A model generated the notes under the pieces. It saw only the letters and a program-made list of their open reading frames with translations. It had not been told where the DNA came from and searched no databases. Positions 1 through 8,117 of a stretch of DNA of 64,000 bases are shown here, one piece after another. Every line of letters starts with the position of its first letter. Positions within the stretch are counted from its first letter, which is position 1. Position numbers and translations under genes: made by a program. The DNA comes from Rubinisphaera margarita (GTDB lineage: Bacteria > Planctomycetota > Planctomycetia > Planctomycetales > Planctomycetaceae): NCBI RefSeq assembly GCF_022267515.1, contig NZ_JAKFGB010000021.1:124001-188000 (forward strand). The letters are read 5' to 3'.

Positions 1-723
1 CAGCTTCGCCCCGAGGTTCTCACCGACTTCAATCCGGGCAATATCGATTGATACGATGGCGAACGACGTCTGTGAGTCGAGTCCTTTCGCCAGTACCTGA
101 CGCGTGATGACCGCCGGGTCCGCCAACGCCTGACGGTAGGTGTCGCAGGAGCCGATTGCCGAAACGATTCCCTGTCCCACACGTGCGATCACGGTCGACT
201 CCGTGGCCCCGCCAATCAACTGGATGAGGTTTGTTCGCACCGTCACCACTGCCTGGACTTTAAGCTGAATCCCGTCTTTGGCCACTCCGTCGAGCGTCTT
301 GAGCTCCTCGATGCCGCGAGCGGGGCAGTAGATGAGTTTCGGAGTCACACTGACCTGCACCGCTTCAAGGATATCGCGACCAGCAAGATCGATGGCCGCG
401 GCGGTCTTCCAGTCGAGGCTGATCCGAGCGCGATTGGCGGTAATCAGGGCCAGTGTCACTCGGTGAATATCTCCCCCCGCCAGGTATTGAGCTTCGAGTT
501 CGTCGAGCGGGATATCAGCCAGTCCCGCCTGAGCGGCCATGATTTTAACACGCACGACCGTTTTCGGATTCACGTGTCTCAGCGACATCCAAACCAGGGG
601 AAACAGACCAATGTATACGCCCGAGACGTAGGCCTGCAGCCAGAGAGAGAGATAACTGCTCAGCAGTCCCAGCACTCCAAGAAGGAGTGCCGCGGAGATT
701 AGCAGTAGCAATGGGACTTCCAT
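1..723 (-). CDS. floA: Flotillin-like protein FloA (3' end cut by window edge)
   Basis: The first 241 codons of a flotillin-like (FloA/UPF0365) membrane-scaffold protein, reading off the left edge of the window. Translation from the ATG at 723 gives a hydrophobic N-terminal segment (about residues 2-40), then the family core. Hallmarks include AAIDLAGRDILEAVQVSV, TPKLIYCPA, IGGATESTVIARVGQGIVS and AIVSIDIARIEVGENLGAKL, which follow Bacillus FloA almost word for word. FloA proteins form SPFH oligomers in ordered membrane domains and affect secretion, signalling and cell shape. The missing part should be the C-terminal coiled coil. A GGAAG element lies upstream of the ATG. An NfeD-like partner often sits next to floA, but none is seen on the visible side. 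Confidence 0.9.
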   Translation of the reverse strand, partial: MEVPLLLLISAALLLGVLGLLSSYLSLWLQAYVSGVYIGLFPLVWMSLRHVNPKTVVRVKIMAAQAGLADIPLDELEAQYLAGGDIHRVTLALITANRARISLDWKTAAAIDLAGRDILEAVQVSVTPKLIYCPARGIEELKTLDGVAKDGIQLKVQAVVTVRTNLIQLIGGATESTVIARVGQGIVSAIGSCDTYRQALADPAVITRQVLAKGLDSQTSFAIVSIDIARIEVGENLGAKL

Positions 724-867
724 AATGATGTCACTTCCGGTTTGAACCTCCGCCTCGGGAGGAACCTCAGTCGGTTCCTCGTGGCTTCTTGGCTCGATGA
801 GGTTCTTGTTTACGCCAGCGATCCCGTCCAGAGCCGGTGTTTATGCTCTTCGACGTGCGGCTGAGAT

Positions 868-1653
868 TCAGGTTGTCTGCCGGTGACCGTTCCGGACGGT
901 TCCAGTCTGCGAAGAAACGATGTCAATGGTCTCCGGATGGCGAGGCGCCTCCTGTTCTATCGGGAGCGTATTTGTCCGCGGCAACATCACGCTAAACTCA
1001 CGACCATGCCCGGGGCCCGCGTTCTGGACGCTGACTGAGCCCCCATGGGGTTCAACAATGGCCTTGGCGAGTGTCATGCCGATCCCCTGGTCGCCGTCTG
1101 ATGTCGTAGAGGAATTCGCTCGACGACCTGCTCCAATCAGAGTCCTGTGCGATTCTTCGTTCATCCCGCGAGGGTTGTCGCGGATTCGCACAACGACCTT
1201 GTCCGCTTCCGGTTCGAGCGAGATCTCAAGCTCGCCGTCCTGCTCAGTGAACGAGATCGCATCGTGGAGCAAGTTTGAGAACACCTGCCTCAGACGGGCT
1301 TCATCGCCCTCAATTACGATTGGTGTCTCAGGCATGTTGACCGCTAACGTGCGTCCGCATTGATCAATGAGAGGCCGAATCTCGTTGCAAACCTCTCGAA
1401 TGACTGGCTGAAGCGAAAGCGGCTCGCGGCGCAGATCGAGTTCTCCCCGCGCAATTCGTGCGGTGTCCAGAAGATCGTCGCTGAGTCGTGTCAGTTGACG
1501 GACCTGACGTTCCATGATGTGTCGCAGGTCATCCATGACCCCGGCGTCGTCTTTAGACCACAGCCGCAGGGCACCGGTCAGGGCAGACAATGAACTTTTC
1601 ATCTCATGGCCCAGCATGGCCAGAAACTCGTCTGTGCGATTGAACTCTTCCAT
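868..1653 (-). CDS. Small histidine kinase-like protein with eroded ATP-binding motifs
   Basis: A 261-residue protein consisting of a HisKA dimerisation domain (about 8-75) and a HATPase_c domain (about 115-225), with no sensor or membrane segment. The phospho-acceptor box reads LAMLGHEMKSSL with His16. The N-box reads NLLHDAISFT, so the second, Mg-binding Asn of the usual NLLxNAxKFT is Asp131. The G1 box reads DNPRGM instead of DxGxGI (Gly to Pro161). The G2 region, GDQGIGMTLAKAI, is intact. ATG 1653 is chosen over the upstream GTG at 1659 because AAGGAG sits 9 nt before it. The sequence resembles the kinase core of the hybrid kinase at 33372-37454. Either a low-activity kinase or a pseudokinase; no response regulator is adjacent. 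Confidence 0.75.
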   Translation of the reverse strand: MEEFNRTDEFLAMLGHEMKSSLSALTGALRLWSKDDAGVMDDLRHIMERQVRQLTRLSDDLLDTARIARGELDLRREPLSLQPVIREVCNEIRPLIDQCGRTLAVNMPETPIVIEGDEARLRQVFSNLLHDAISFTEQDGELEISLEPEADKVVVRIRDNPRGMNEESHRTLIGAGRRANSSTTSDGDQGIGMTLAKAIVEPHGGSVSVQNAGPGHGREFSVMLPRTNTLPIEQEAPRHPETIDIVSSQTGTVRNGHRQTT

Positions 1654-1932
1654 GGTCACTCACTCCTTCATTTGCCTTGTAACGACGTGCGGGACGAATT
1701 CAGAGAGATACCTCTGGCGTCCATTGAACTCCGCTTCGCTGCGACGGACTCGCATCAAACCGGATGTCGAGCGGGAGAGTTGGCCACATCGACGATGAGG
1801 ATGGCCGACTGTCGAGTTGACAGTAGAGCGCGGCGAATTCCCGGAAGAACGACGGGGCAGACCCGTTTCATCGTGTTGCTGATGGAGCTCGCTTTCTCCA
1901 TCGTCTTAGAGCGTTCATGGCAGTGTGCACAG

Positions 1933-1985
1933 GAAAAGGCCGATGCTGAGGAAGCAATGAAGGCTTCCATCGCATCGGCCTTTTC
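1933..1985 (-). terminator. Intrinsic terminator-like hairpin, symmetric
   Basis: GAAAAGGCCGATGC at 1933-1946 pairs perfectly with GCATCGGCCTTTTC at 1972-1985 (14 bp). An inner stem GGAAGC/GCTTCC (1950-1955/1963-1968) stacks inside it. Both strands end in a short T run, so it could terminate in either direction. It lies about 220 bp downstream of the minus-strand DACNV gene. Confidence 0.6.
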
Positions 1986-2041
1986 TGAAGAAGCGGAGCC
2001 CGTCAAATCAGGATCTGCCGGGATTCTACGGCTGAGGGCAT

Positions 2042-2092
2042 TTGCGATGAGGAGCGATTAACATTGCTCCAATAGCAATGTTACTCCTCGCA
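2042..2092. promoter_or_regulatory. Extended imperfect palindrome
   Basis: TAACATTGCT (2059-2068) and AGCAATGTTA (2074-2083) form a perfect 10-bp inverted repeat around a 5-nt loop. Outer arms TTGCGA-GGAG and CTCC-TCGCAA extend the symmetry, interrupted by 3-4 nt bulges. There is no U-tract, so an operator, a cruciform or a structured RNA is more likely than a terminator. Function unknown. Confidence 0.4.
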
Positions 2093-2207
2093 AGTCGCCA
2101 TGGCTATGAGCAATGCCGGCAATTCGAAAGAAATGCCCACGGGACCCGTCGTCGTCAGATGACAGACATCGCAGTGCAGACCTTCTTCCCGCTTGTGTGA
2201 GGCCGAT

Positions 2208-3440
2208 CTAATCCAGTATCCCATCCCAGAACGTCAAGCACCCGTCGACTGATTTCACGGCTTTCACGCTTCCATCCTGGGAAACAACGAAGCCCATCGA
2301 ATCGTCTGAATGATTGCAAACTGAGAAAATCGACTGATGCCGGAGCCCCCACTCATCACACGGATATGACAGCCCGGTGCGCGCATCGACAATCGAAGTT
2401 CCCGGAGTAAGGAGCAAGGGGAACCTGACGCCGAACGCCTCGAGTCGCAGACTGCCGTCGAGAAGGACAGCGCCGTCGATGGCTGCTAGCAGGCTTAAGC
2501 GGTCCACGCCGCGAACCAGGCGTTCGCTCGTGAGTCTGATCTCCGCTTCCGCCCGGAATTTGTCGAGCTCACTCGGGTCCGTCATCTGGAGATCCGCAAC
2601 GGTCCGAAAGCTCTCCCAGGATTGACAATGAGCGAGAATCTGTCCGCTGAGAGCGGTGTGTTCGAGGACCCGGTACGTTCGGTAGGCGAGTTCACCCTGA
2701 AGAGAAGACAGGGCCAGAACGATACTGCCTCCATGTCGTTCGACCCGAATTCGCTCGAGAATACCGGCGATGGTCAGAAAGCAGACCTCCAACAGCCCGT
2801 TTGGTCCAAGCTTCAGCGTCTCCGCCGGAGCAGGAGTTGAGGTGGCCTCCAGAATGCAATCGACGATCTTCAGAAAGAATCGTCCGAGTGGCTCTTCGGC
2901 CCTACGAAAAGGATGTTCATTCGCCGCTATAATCTTCCCATCTCGAAGTCGGGCAAGCTCTCGTCCACCTCGTACGACGGTTAACGCGCCTGGAGCCTCG
3001 ATGGAAATCGTCAGGCAATCAGCGGGAAGCTCGTCTCGTCGCGAGAATGTCGACGAGATTCTTCCCCTGATCTCCTGTGCGGCGGATGTGCTTGCACACA
3101 GGCCCCAGACCTTAAGGTGACCGGAGATCCGATGGCAGCCGATCAGGGTTCGGTGGAGCTCGGTCACTGGCGCCAGTCGCACCAGTTCGCTCGCCGTGAG
3201 CAAAGCCGGCTGCTCAAACCGTAGCAGTGACATTGAATCAAACTTCTCTGCGGAGACGTATGCCAGGACGCACTGCGTGGTACGAAGCTCTGTCGTTCGC
3301 AACGAAGCGTGGTAGCAGGTTTCTAATAGCTGCAGCAAGGTCGCTTTGTCTGGCAGCGAGGAGCAAGGAGAAGATGCGGACGAGTTCCATTCGGCAAGGA
3401 GTTCCTCGGCAACTTGGGCTGGAAATGCATACTCGCCCAT
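2208..3440 (-). CDS. DACNV sensor-domain protein
   Basis: A 410-residue cytoplasmic protein assigned to the putative sensor domain DACNV family, a diadenylate-cyclase-N-like fold variant predicted to sense nucleotides. The N-terminal third carries the family pattern: TLLQLLETCYHASL, then a strand and SELVRLAP, then RTLIGCHRISGHLKVWGL. The middle holds the second half of this domain (TISIEAPGALTVVRGGRELA). The C-terminal half, with LERIRVERHGGSIVLALSS, FRAEAEIRLTSERLVRGVDR and LLAAIDGAVLLDG, resembles the DisA_N nucleotide-binding core. The ATG at 3440 is chosen because AAGAGGAAC precedes it by about 8 nt; a longer reading to 3548 lacks family similarity and a good ribosome site. Ligand and partners are unknown. 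Confidence 0.8.
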   Translation of the reverse strand: MGEYAFPAQVAEELLAEWNSSASSPCSSLPDKATLLQLLETCYHASLRTTELRTTQCVLAYVSAEKFDSMSLLRFEQPALLTASELVRLAPVTELHRTLIGCHRISGHLKVWGLCASTSAAQEIRGRISSTFSRRDELPADCLTISIEAPGALTVVRGGRELARLRDGKIIAANEHPFRRAEEPLGRFFLKIVDCILEATSTPAPAETLKLGPNGLLEVCFLTIAGILERIRVERHGGSIVLALSSLQGELAYRTYRVLEHTALSGQILAHCQSWESFRTVADLQMTDPSELDKFRAEAEIRLTSERLVRGVDRLSLLAAIDGAVLLDGSLRLEAFGVRFPLLLTPGTSIVDARTGLSYPCDEWGLRHQSIFSVCNHSDDSMGFVVSQDGSVKAVKSVDGCLTFWDGILD

Positions 3441-3604
3441 TACTCGTTCCTCTTGGAGTTCCTCTTCCTGTACATGCCCCACCCGAGTTCTCTCACTGTG
3501 GCGGCGCGATTGGGAACAGAACTCGCCGACTCTCGGGCGGTTGTTCATTCATTACCGGCGAAGATGATCGCCGTTGATCCCTTGCGAGGAGTGGCTGGGA
3601 ACGC

Positions 3605-4537
3605 TTACACCGCCAGTTCGTCGGATTGCCTTTGAACCCGGCGTTTTTTCATCTGCATCTCGCGGGAGGGGATCTGAACGTTCCAGGCGAAGCCGACAAG
3701 TTCCATTGTCCGGATGACGCAGTAACTCGCATCGAATTCCCACCACCGGAGTCCATGTCGGGCCGATGTTGGAAAGGCATGGTGCGTGTTGTGCCAGCCT
3801 TCTCCCAGAGCGAGCATTCCAAACAGAAAGTTGTTGCGACTCTCGTCGTCACTCTTGAAGGTTTGCCGCCCCCAGAGATGGCAGGCCGAATTCACGCTCC
3901 AGGTCACGTGGTGAACAAGAAAGATTCGTACCAGTCCGCCCCAGAGGAAGCCTGCCCAGAATCCGCTCCAGCTCTGGTTCAATGCACCACCGATCAGAGC
4001 CGGGATCAACAGGCCAATGAGGACCCATAGGAAAAAGAGATTGCTTGTCACCTGCAGGGTCCGGCTGGATGTGAGATCCTTAATGTACCGTTCCAGGCGG
4101 GGCGGGTTGGGAGCGAAGAGCCAGCCGATGTGGGCGTGCCAGAAGCCTTTGCAGAAGCCCCCCATGCCGTCTCCACCATATTGGGGGGAATGCGGGTCTT
4201 CGGGCGTATCGGCGTGTTGGTGATGACGACGGTGCCGGGCGGCCCAGTGAAAAAGAGATCCCTGGACAGCCATCGAGCCAAGAATGACCCAGAGAACTTT
4301 CATCCAGCGATGTGTTTCAAACGACCGATGAACGAAGAGTCGATGGAAGCCGATGGTGATTCCAAGTACGGTCACCACGTACATTCCCAGCAGCAGCCCC
4401 AGCTCGACCCATTGAAACCCTGCACCCCAAGCAGAGGTGGCGGCCAGAATGACGCCCGCGAAGGGGACTAAAATGGCCGTGAGAGTAATGAGACGAGACA
4501 AAAGCGAGCGAGGTTCCGACGACAATTCGCGAGGCAA
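3605..4537 (-). CDS. Acyl-CoA/fatty-acid delta-9-type desaturase
   Basis: A 310-residue integral membrane di-iron desaturase that introduces a double bond into fatty acyl chains and so tunes membrane fluidity. All three histidine clusters are present: HRLFVH (about 65), HRRHHQHADTPEDPHS (about 102) and HNTHHAF (about 257). Four membrane segments are visible (about 15-35, 45-62, 165-190, 195-210). The first in-frame codon that covers the first helix is a TTG at 4537; no ATG is available before about residue 52. It is transcribed alone, and the gap of about 165 bp from the DACNV start suggests no tight coupling. Electron donor and exact substrate (acyl-CoA or lipid) cannot be told from sequence. 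Confidence 0.92.
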   Translation of the reverse strand: MPRELSSEPRSLLSRLITLTAILVPFAGVILAATSAWGAGFQWVELGLLLGMYVVTVLGITIGFHRLFVHRSFETHRWMKVLWVILGSMAVQGSLFHWAARHRRHHQHADTPEDPHSPQYGGDGMGGFCKGFWHAHIGWLFAPNPPRLERYIKDLTSSRTLQVTSNLFFLWVLIGLLIPALIGGALNQSWSGFWAGFLWGGLVRIFLVHHVTWSVNSACHLWGRQTFKSDDESRNNFLFGMLALGEGWHNTHHAFPTSARHGLRWWEFDASYCVIRTMELVGFAWNVQIPSREMQMKKRRVQRQSDELAV

Positions 4538-4844
4538 CGCTTCAGGATGATTAATATTTACCGACAGTGATCGAATTCCTCACGTTTGCAGTGGATGGTG
4601 TGACTGGTATTCACGCCCGGAATGGAAGGGCGGCTTGTCCGCCGAGGACGTAATACAGCCCGCGCCTTCCGATATAATAGTCGATCCGCGTTGAGACGCA
4701 CTGGGCATTCCCTCGGGACAACCTCAGTATTCTCTGATTCCTTAGTCCGTACATCTTGATGTTAACGGCTTCCCCTCCAGAATTCCCTCACGGGTGCACT
4801 TCGCACTGAGAACAATTCTAACGTTCACATACTTGGGGGCCTTG
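4538..4844. other. Divergent intergenic region
   Basis: About 300 bp separating the minus-strand desaturase from the plus-strand small ORF, so it must hold both promoters. A perfect TATAAT lies at 4673-4678 on the plus strand without a convincing -35. A short GGCGG/CCGCC hairpin lies at 4629-4643. No gene is seen. Confidence 0.4.
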
Positions 4845-5102
4845 ATGATCAGCGAAGTCCAGATTCCGATTAGCCCCACGTTCCTTCGCAGTCTCGGCTT
4901 CATTAATCACGGATGTCCCAACGACGGATGCTGGTGGGAGCTCGAAATGCTCTCAGCGGAACACGGAGTGATCGTTCGGCTGCGAAAAGTCGACACTCCC
5001 CGCTGCGAAACGTGGGATTGCTGGTTTGACGGACGAGCAATCTCCCAATTGACCAATCAGTCCGAACTCCTGCTTCTCATTGCCGTTCTGGCATCCGAGT
5101 AA
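4845..5102 (+). CDS. Small hypothetical protein, 85 residues
   Basis: An 85-residue protein of unknown function, not recognised. It is soluble-looking, with two Cys pairs (HGCPNDGCWW and TPRCETWDCWF), several Trp residues, and a hydrophobic leucine-rich C-terminus (SELLLLIAVLASE). The ATG at 4845 follows a TGGGGG sequence at suitable spacing; an alternative GTG at 4794 would add 17 residues with no ribosome site. The even strand/helix pattern and Cys spacing argue for a real small protein, but without homologues the call is tentative. It lies alone between a divergent desaturase and the efflux operon. Confidence 0.5.
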   Translation: MISEVQIPISPTFLRSLGFINHGCPNDGCWWELEMLSAEHGVIVRLRKVDTPRCETWDCWFDGRAISQLTNQSELLLLIAVLASE

Positions 5103-5470
5103 CGCAAAGAAGAGTCCCGCTTTCGTAATCAGGGGGGGACCTTTCCACGTTCGGTGGCATCCGGGACATGGCCGGCTTCCGACCGAACGACGTGGATAGT
5201 AGCAGTCACCCGGCTTTGAGTGCTACCAGAATTTCGAACCGATCTGGCAGGTTTCCAGCTGGAACCGCTGGTACCGTACTCCGTGAGCAGAACCCGCGAG
5301 GTCGTACCCGCTGCGGATGATCTCCCTGCTTTGTCGTGCCGAGCTTGCAAAAAGTGCACGCTGTGCGGAAGTACAACAGAATTTGGTGGTAGTGGCCCGC
5401 TCCATTACACTGGAGCGGCCTCGCTTCAGAGAACGCACCACGTTCCCCACCTGAGTAAGTCTTCCCGCCA
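5103..5470. other. Leader region of the RND efflux operon, with hairpin
   Basis: About 370 bp with no supported gene, presumably the promoter and 5' leader of the efflux operon. GGCC(C)GCTCCA at 5394-5404 and TGGAGCGGCC at 5411-5420 make a stem with one bulged base around a 6-nt loop. It could be an operator or a leader stem-loop. No TetR or MarR regulator gene is adjacent. Confidence 0.4.
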
Positions 5471-6892
5471 ATGCCGTTCCGAGATTCAACCCGAATCCAG
5501 CGATGTATTTCGCTGCTGATGCTACTGCAGACGTTGATCTGCGGTTGCGCGCGGCGTGAGGTCGTTGTCGCGTTTCACGCTCCGCCCGATTATTTCTCTG
5601 AGAGCGGGGAGGCTCTGCCCTCGGATCGCTGGTGGAGGGAATTCGGCGACGAGAATCTGGACCATCAGGTGGAGGCATCGCTCAGCGGAAACTACTCCCT
5701 CGATGCGGCACTGCACCGCTTTCAGGCGGCCCGCTTCGTGGCCCGTCGGGAAGCCTCCGATTTCTTTCCGGATGTCAACTACTTCACCGGATTCGATGGC
5801 CTCATCCAAACGGATGGCCCGGACTCAGGCGAATTCATCTTTGGGACCAATATGGCCTATCAGGTCGACCTGTGGGGCGAGATCGAGTCCCGCGTCGAGG
5901 CCCAGCGTTTTCGCGCCGATGCGACTCGGGAAGATTACGACGCGATCGCTCTGGCACTATCGGCGGAAGTCGCGGCGACCTATTTTTCTCTGATTCAATC
6001 GCACGCCGAGTATGCATTGCTGCAACAGCAGACTCTGGCCAACAGTCTGGCCCTGGCGAATCAGGAATACCGATTTCGCATCGGTCTGATTCGCAGTCCC
6101 GATGTTTTGCGGCAGCGGCAGCTGGTCGATTCGACGCGGGAACAGGAAGTTGTGGCGCTGGCCCGCATCAAAGTGCTGGAGCACCGGCTCGCTGTTCTGC
6201 AGGGGCGGCCTGCACAGAAAGCGATCTACGATGTCGGAGAGACCTTACCGGGGCTCCCTCCGTTGCCGAAGACCGGATTGCCGGCTGAACTCGTGCAACG
6301 TCGACCTGATGTTCGCAGTGCCTTCTTCGCCGTTCAGGCCGCCGATCGTGATCTCGCATCGGCAATCACCCGTCAGTATCCACGTCTCAATTTGACGGCA
6401 ACGGTCGTATCGACGACTGAGAGTGCAGAGTTCCTCTTCAAGGAATGGATCGTCTCGTTGAGTGCCCAGCTGATCGGACCGCTGATCGATGGCGGCGAAC
6501 GGCGGGCTGAGGTTCAGAGAAACAACGCAGTGGTCCGACAACGGTTGGACGAATACGAGCAGACGGTCGTGAATGCGTTTCGCGAAGTCGAAGATGCACT
6601 CTCTGAAGAGCGATATCTGCTGCAACGGATCGAACTGCTCGAATCGCAGTTGAAGAACGCGCGACTGGCCTCGGAACAGCTCAGCAAGCAGTACTCGGTT
6701 TTCGACGTCGACTACCTCGACCTGCTAAGTGCCACTCAGACAGAACAACGCTTGCAGCGTGAAAATTTAGCTGCCAGACTGGCGTTGATCCTGAATCGCG
6801 TCCAACTCTATTTGGCGCTGGCGGGACGCATCGATCCTCATAACTACCTGCCGCCTGAGGCATGTCCTGTGGAAAGTCCGACCGATGGCTGA
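5471..6892 (+). CDS. RND efflux outer-membrane factor (TolC/NodT type lipoprotein)
   Basis: A 473-residue outer-membrane channel subunit that would connect the inner-membrane pump to the exterior. The N-terminus is a lipoprotein-type signal, with a hydrophobic stretch ending in LICGC (Cys about residue 26). The body shows the duplicated OEP repeats typical of NodT proteins: WWREFGDENLDHQVEASL, then long helices, ELVQRRPDVRSAFFAVQAAD at about 275, and NAFREVEDALSEERYLLQR at about 365. It is the first gene of the operon and overlaps the adaptor gene by 8 bp. No strong ribosome site precedes the ATG at 5471; a later ATG at 5519 would cut into the signal sequence. Confidence 0.9.
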   Translation: MPFRDSTRIQRCISLLMLLQTLICGCARREVVVAFHAPPDYFSESGEALPSDRWWREFGDENLDHQVEASLSGNYSLDAALHRFQAARFVARREASDFFPDVNYFTGFDGLIQTDGPDSGEFIFGTNMAYQVDLWGEIESRVEAQRFRADATREDYDAIALALSAEVAATYFSLIQSHAEYALLQQQTLANSLALANQEYRFRIGLIRSPDVLRQRQLVDSTREQEVVALARIKVLEHRLAVLQGRPAQKAIYDVGETLPGLPPLPKTGLPAELVQRRPDVRSAFFAVQAADRDLASAITRQYPRLNLTATVVSTTESAEFLFKEWIVSLSAQLIGPLIDGGERRAEVQRNNAVVRQRLDEYEQTVVNAFREVEDALSEERYLLQRIELLESQLKNARLASEQLSKQYSVFDVDYLDLLSATQTEQRLQRENLAARLALILNRVQLYLALAGRIDPHNYLPPEACPVESPTDG

Positions 6893-8117
6893 AGTTTCCA
6901 ACCGGAAACCCAAACGAATGTGGCTTCGGATTGTGGGCTCTGTTTTCGCATGTGCCTGCATTCTCGGGGCGGCAGCCGGGGCAATCGTGGTGATCAACAA
7001 CACCGAGCCGACGGCCAGGCAGACAAAGGCGACGCGGAAATCCGCGGCGCTGGTTGAGACTGTCGTTGCGGAGCGAGGGACGTATTCTCCCACGATTTCT
7101 GTGCTGGGAACGGTGGAGCCGGCCCAGGAGATTGTGCTCAGCCCGCGCGTCAGCGGACAGGTCACGTCTCTTTCTCCGAAGTTCGTCCCGGGCGGAATGG
7201 TGAATGTCGGCGATCCTCTGATGCGGATTGATCCGACCGACTTCCGCAATGCACTCTCGATCAGAAAGAGCGAGCTCGATCAGGTCGAAGCCTCTCTGCA
7301 GATTGAGGAGGGGCGTCAGCTTCTTGCCCAGCAGGAACTGGAACTGCTCCAGGACACGATTAAAGATCTGAATCGCTCGCTCGTATTGCGTGAGCCCCAG
7401 ATCGCTTCGATTCGTGCCGAGCTCGCCGCAGCCAAAGCGGAGATGGAACGGGCACAGATCGACCTCGACAGGACCGACATTACAGCCCCGTTCGATGCAC
7501 AGATTCTAAGTCGTTCGGTGAATGTTGGCTCGCAGGTTTCCCCCGGCGACGAACTGGCTCAACTCGTGGGGGTGGACGAGTACTGGATCATGGCCTCGGT
7601 CCCGATGCGAAGCCTTCGCTGGATTCAATTTCCCGACGTGGATGGTCAAAGCTCTCCAGTGACCCTCCGGAATCCCGATACCTGGCCCCCGGGGGTCGAG
7701 CGGAAAGCGGAAGTCGCCCGGCTCATTGGCACGCTCGATGAGCAGACACGACTGGCGCGGGTTCTGATTACGGTTCCCGACCCGCTGGGACGCGAAGAGG
7801 ATGTGCCCGCGCTCATCCTCGATACACTGATGGAAACCGAGATCCAGGGGCGTCCGCTCGAGGATGTTGTGCGCGTCGAACGTGAGTATGTTCGCGACAA
7901 CGACACGGTCTGGATTTTGAAGGAGGGTCAGCTCGAGATTCGCGAAGTCGAGATCGCCTATCGGGACGCTCTATTCGCCTATATTACAGCGGGGCTGGAT
8001 GGCGGAGAAGAAATCGTGATGACCAATCTGGCGACCGTTGCCGAAGGGATTCGTCTGCGAAAACCTGACGCCCCGCCGGAGTCCCCCGAAACCGCCAGCG
8101 AGGAAACGGTCGAGTGA
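6885..8117 (+). CDS. RND efflux periplasmic adaptor (membrane fusion protein)
   Basis: A 410-residue HlyD/AcrA-family adaptor anchored by one N-terminal transmembrane helix (about 12-33). Recognisable parts are the first lipoyl half (RGTYSPTISVLGTVEPAQEI), the FVPGGMVNVGDPLMRIDPTD segment, a coiled-coil hairpin (about 115-195), the second lipoyl half (DLDRTDITAPFDAQILSRSV) and the beta-barrel and membrane-proximal domains to residue about 390. It bridges the outer-membrane factor and the pump. It overlaps the upstream gene by 8 bp and the downstream pump by 4 bp, indicating translational coupling. Confidence 0.9.
   Translation: MAEVSNRKPKRMWLRIVGSVFACACILGAAAGAIVVINNTEPTARQTKATRKSAALVETVVAERGTYSPTISVLGTVEPAQEIVLSPRVSGQVTSLSPKFVPGGMVNVGDPLMRIDPTDFRNALSIRKSELDQVEASLQIEEGRQLLAQQELELLQDTIKDLNRSLVLREPQIASIRAELAAAKAEMERAQIDLDRTDITAPFDAQILSRSVNVGSQVSPGDELAQLVGVDEYWIMASVPMRSLRWIQFPDVDGQSSPVTLRNPDTWPPGVERKAEVARLIGTLDEQTRLARVLITVPDPLGREEDVPALILDTLMETEIQGRPLEDVVRVEREYVRDNDTVWILKEGQLEIREVEIAYRDALFAYITAGLDGGEEIVMTNLATVAEGIRLRKPDAPPESPETASEETVE

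Larger units (their letters stand above)
1654..2207. other. Intergenic region with two strong inverted repeats, no supported gene
   Basis: About 550 bp between the DACNV gene and the small kinase, both on the minus strand. Short ORFs on both strands have no recognisable motif and their translations look like random frame readings. The region holds two strong stem-loops, listed separately at 1933-1985 and 2042-2092. Confidence 0.6.

Noticed and set aside
1606..2061. Plus-strand ORF over the kinase start and hairpins
   Set aside because: Overlaps a supported gene start and passes through the inverted repeat; the composition is not protein-like.
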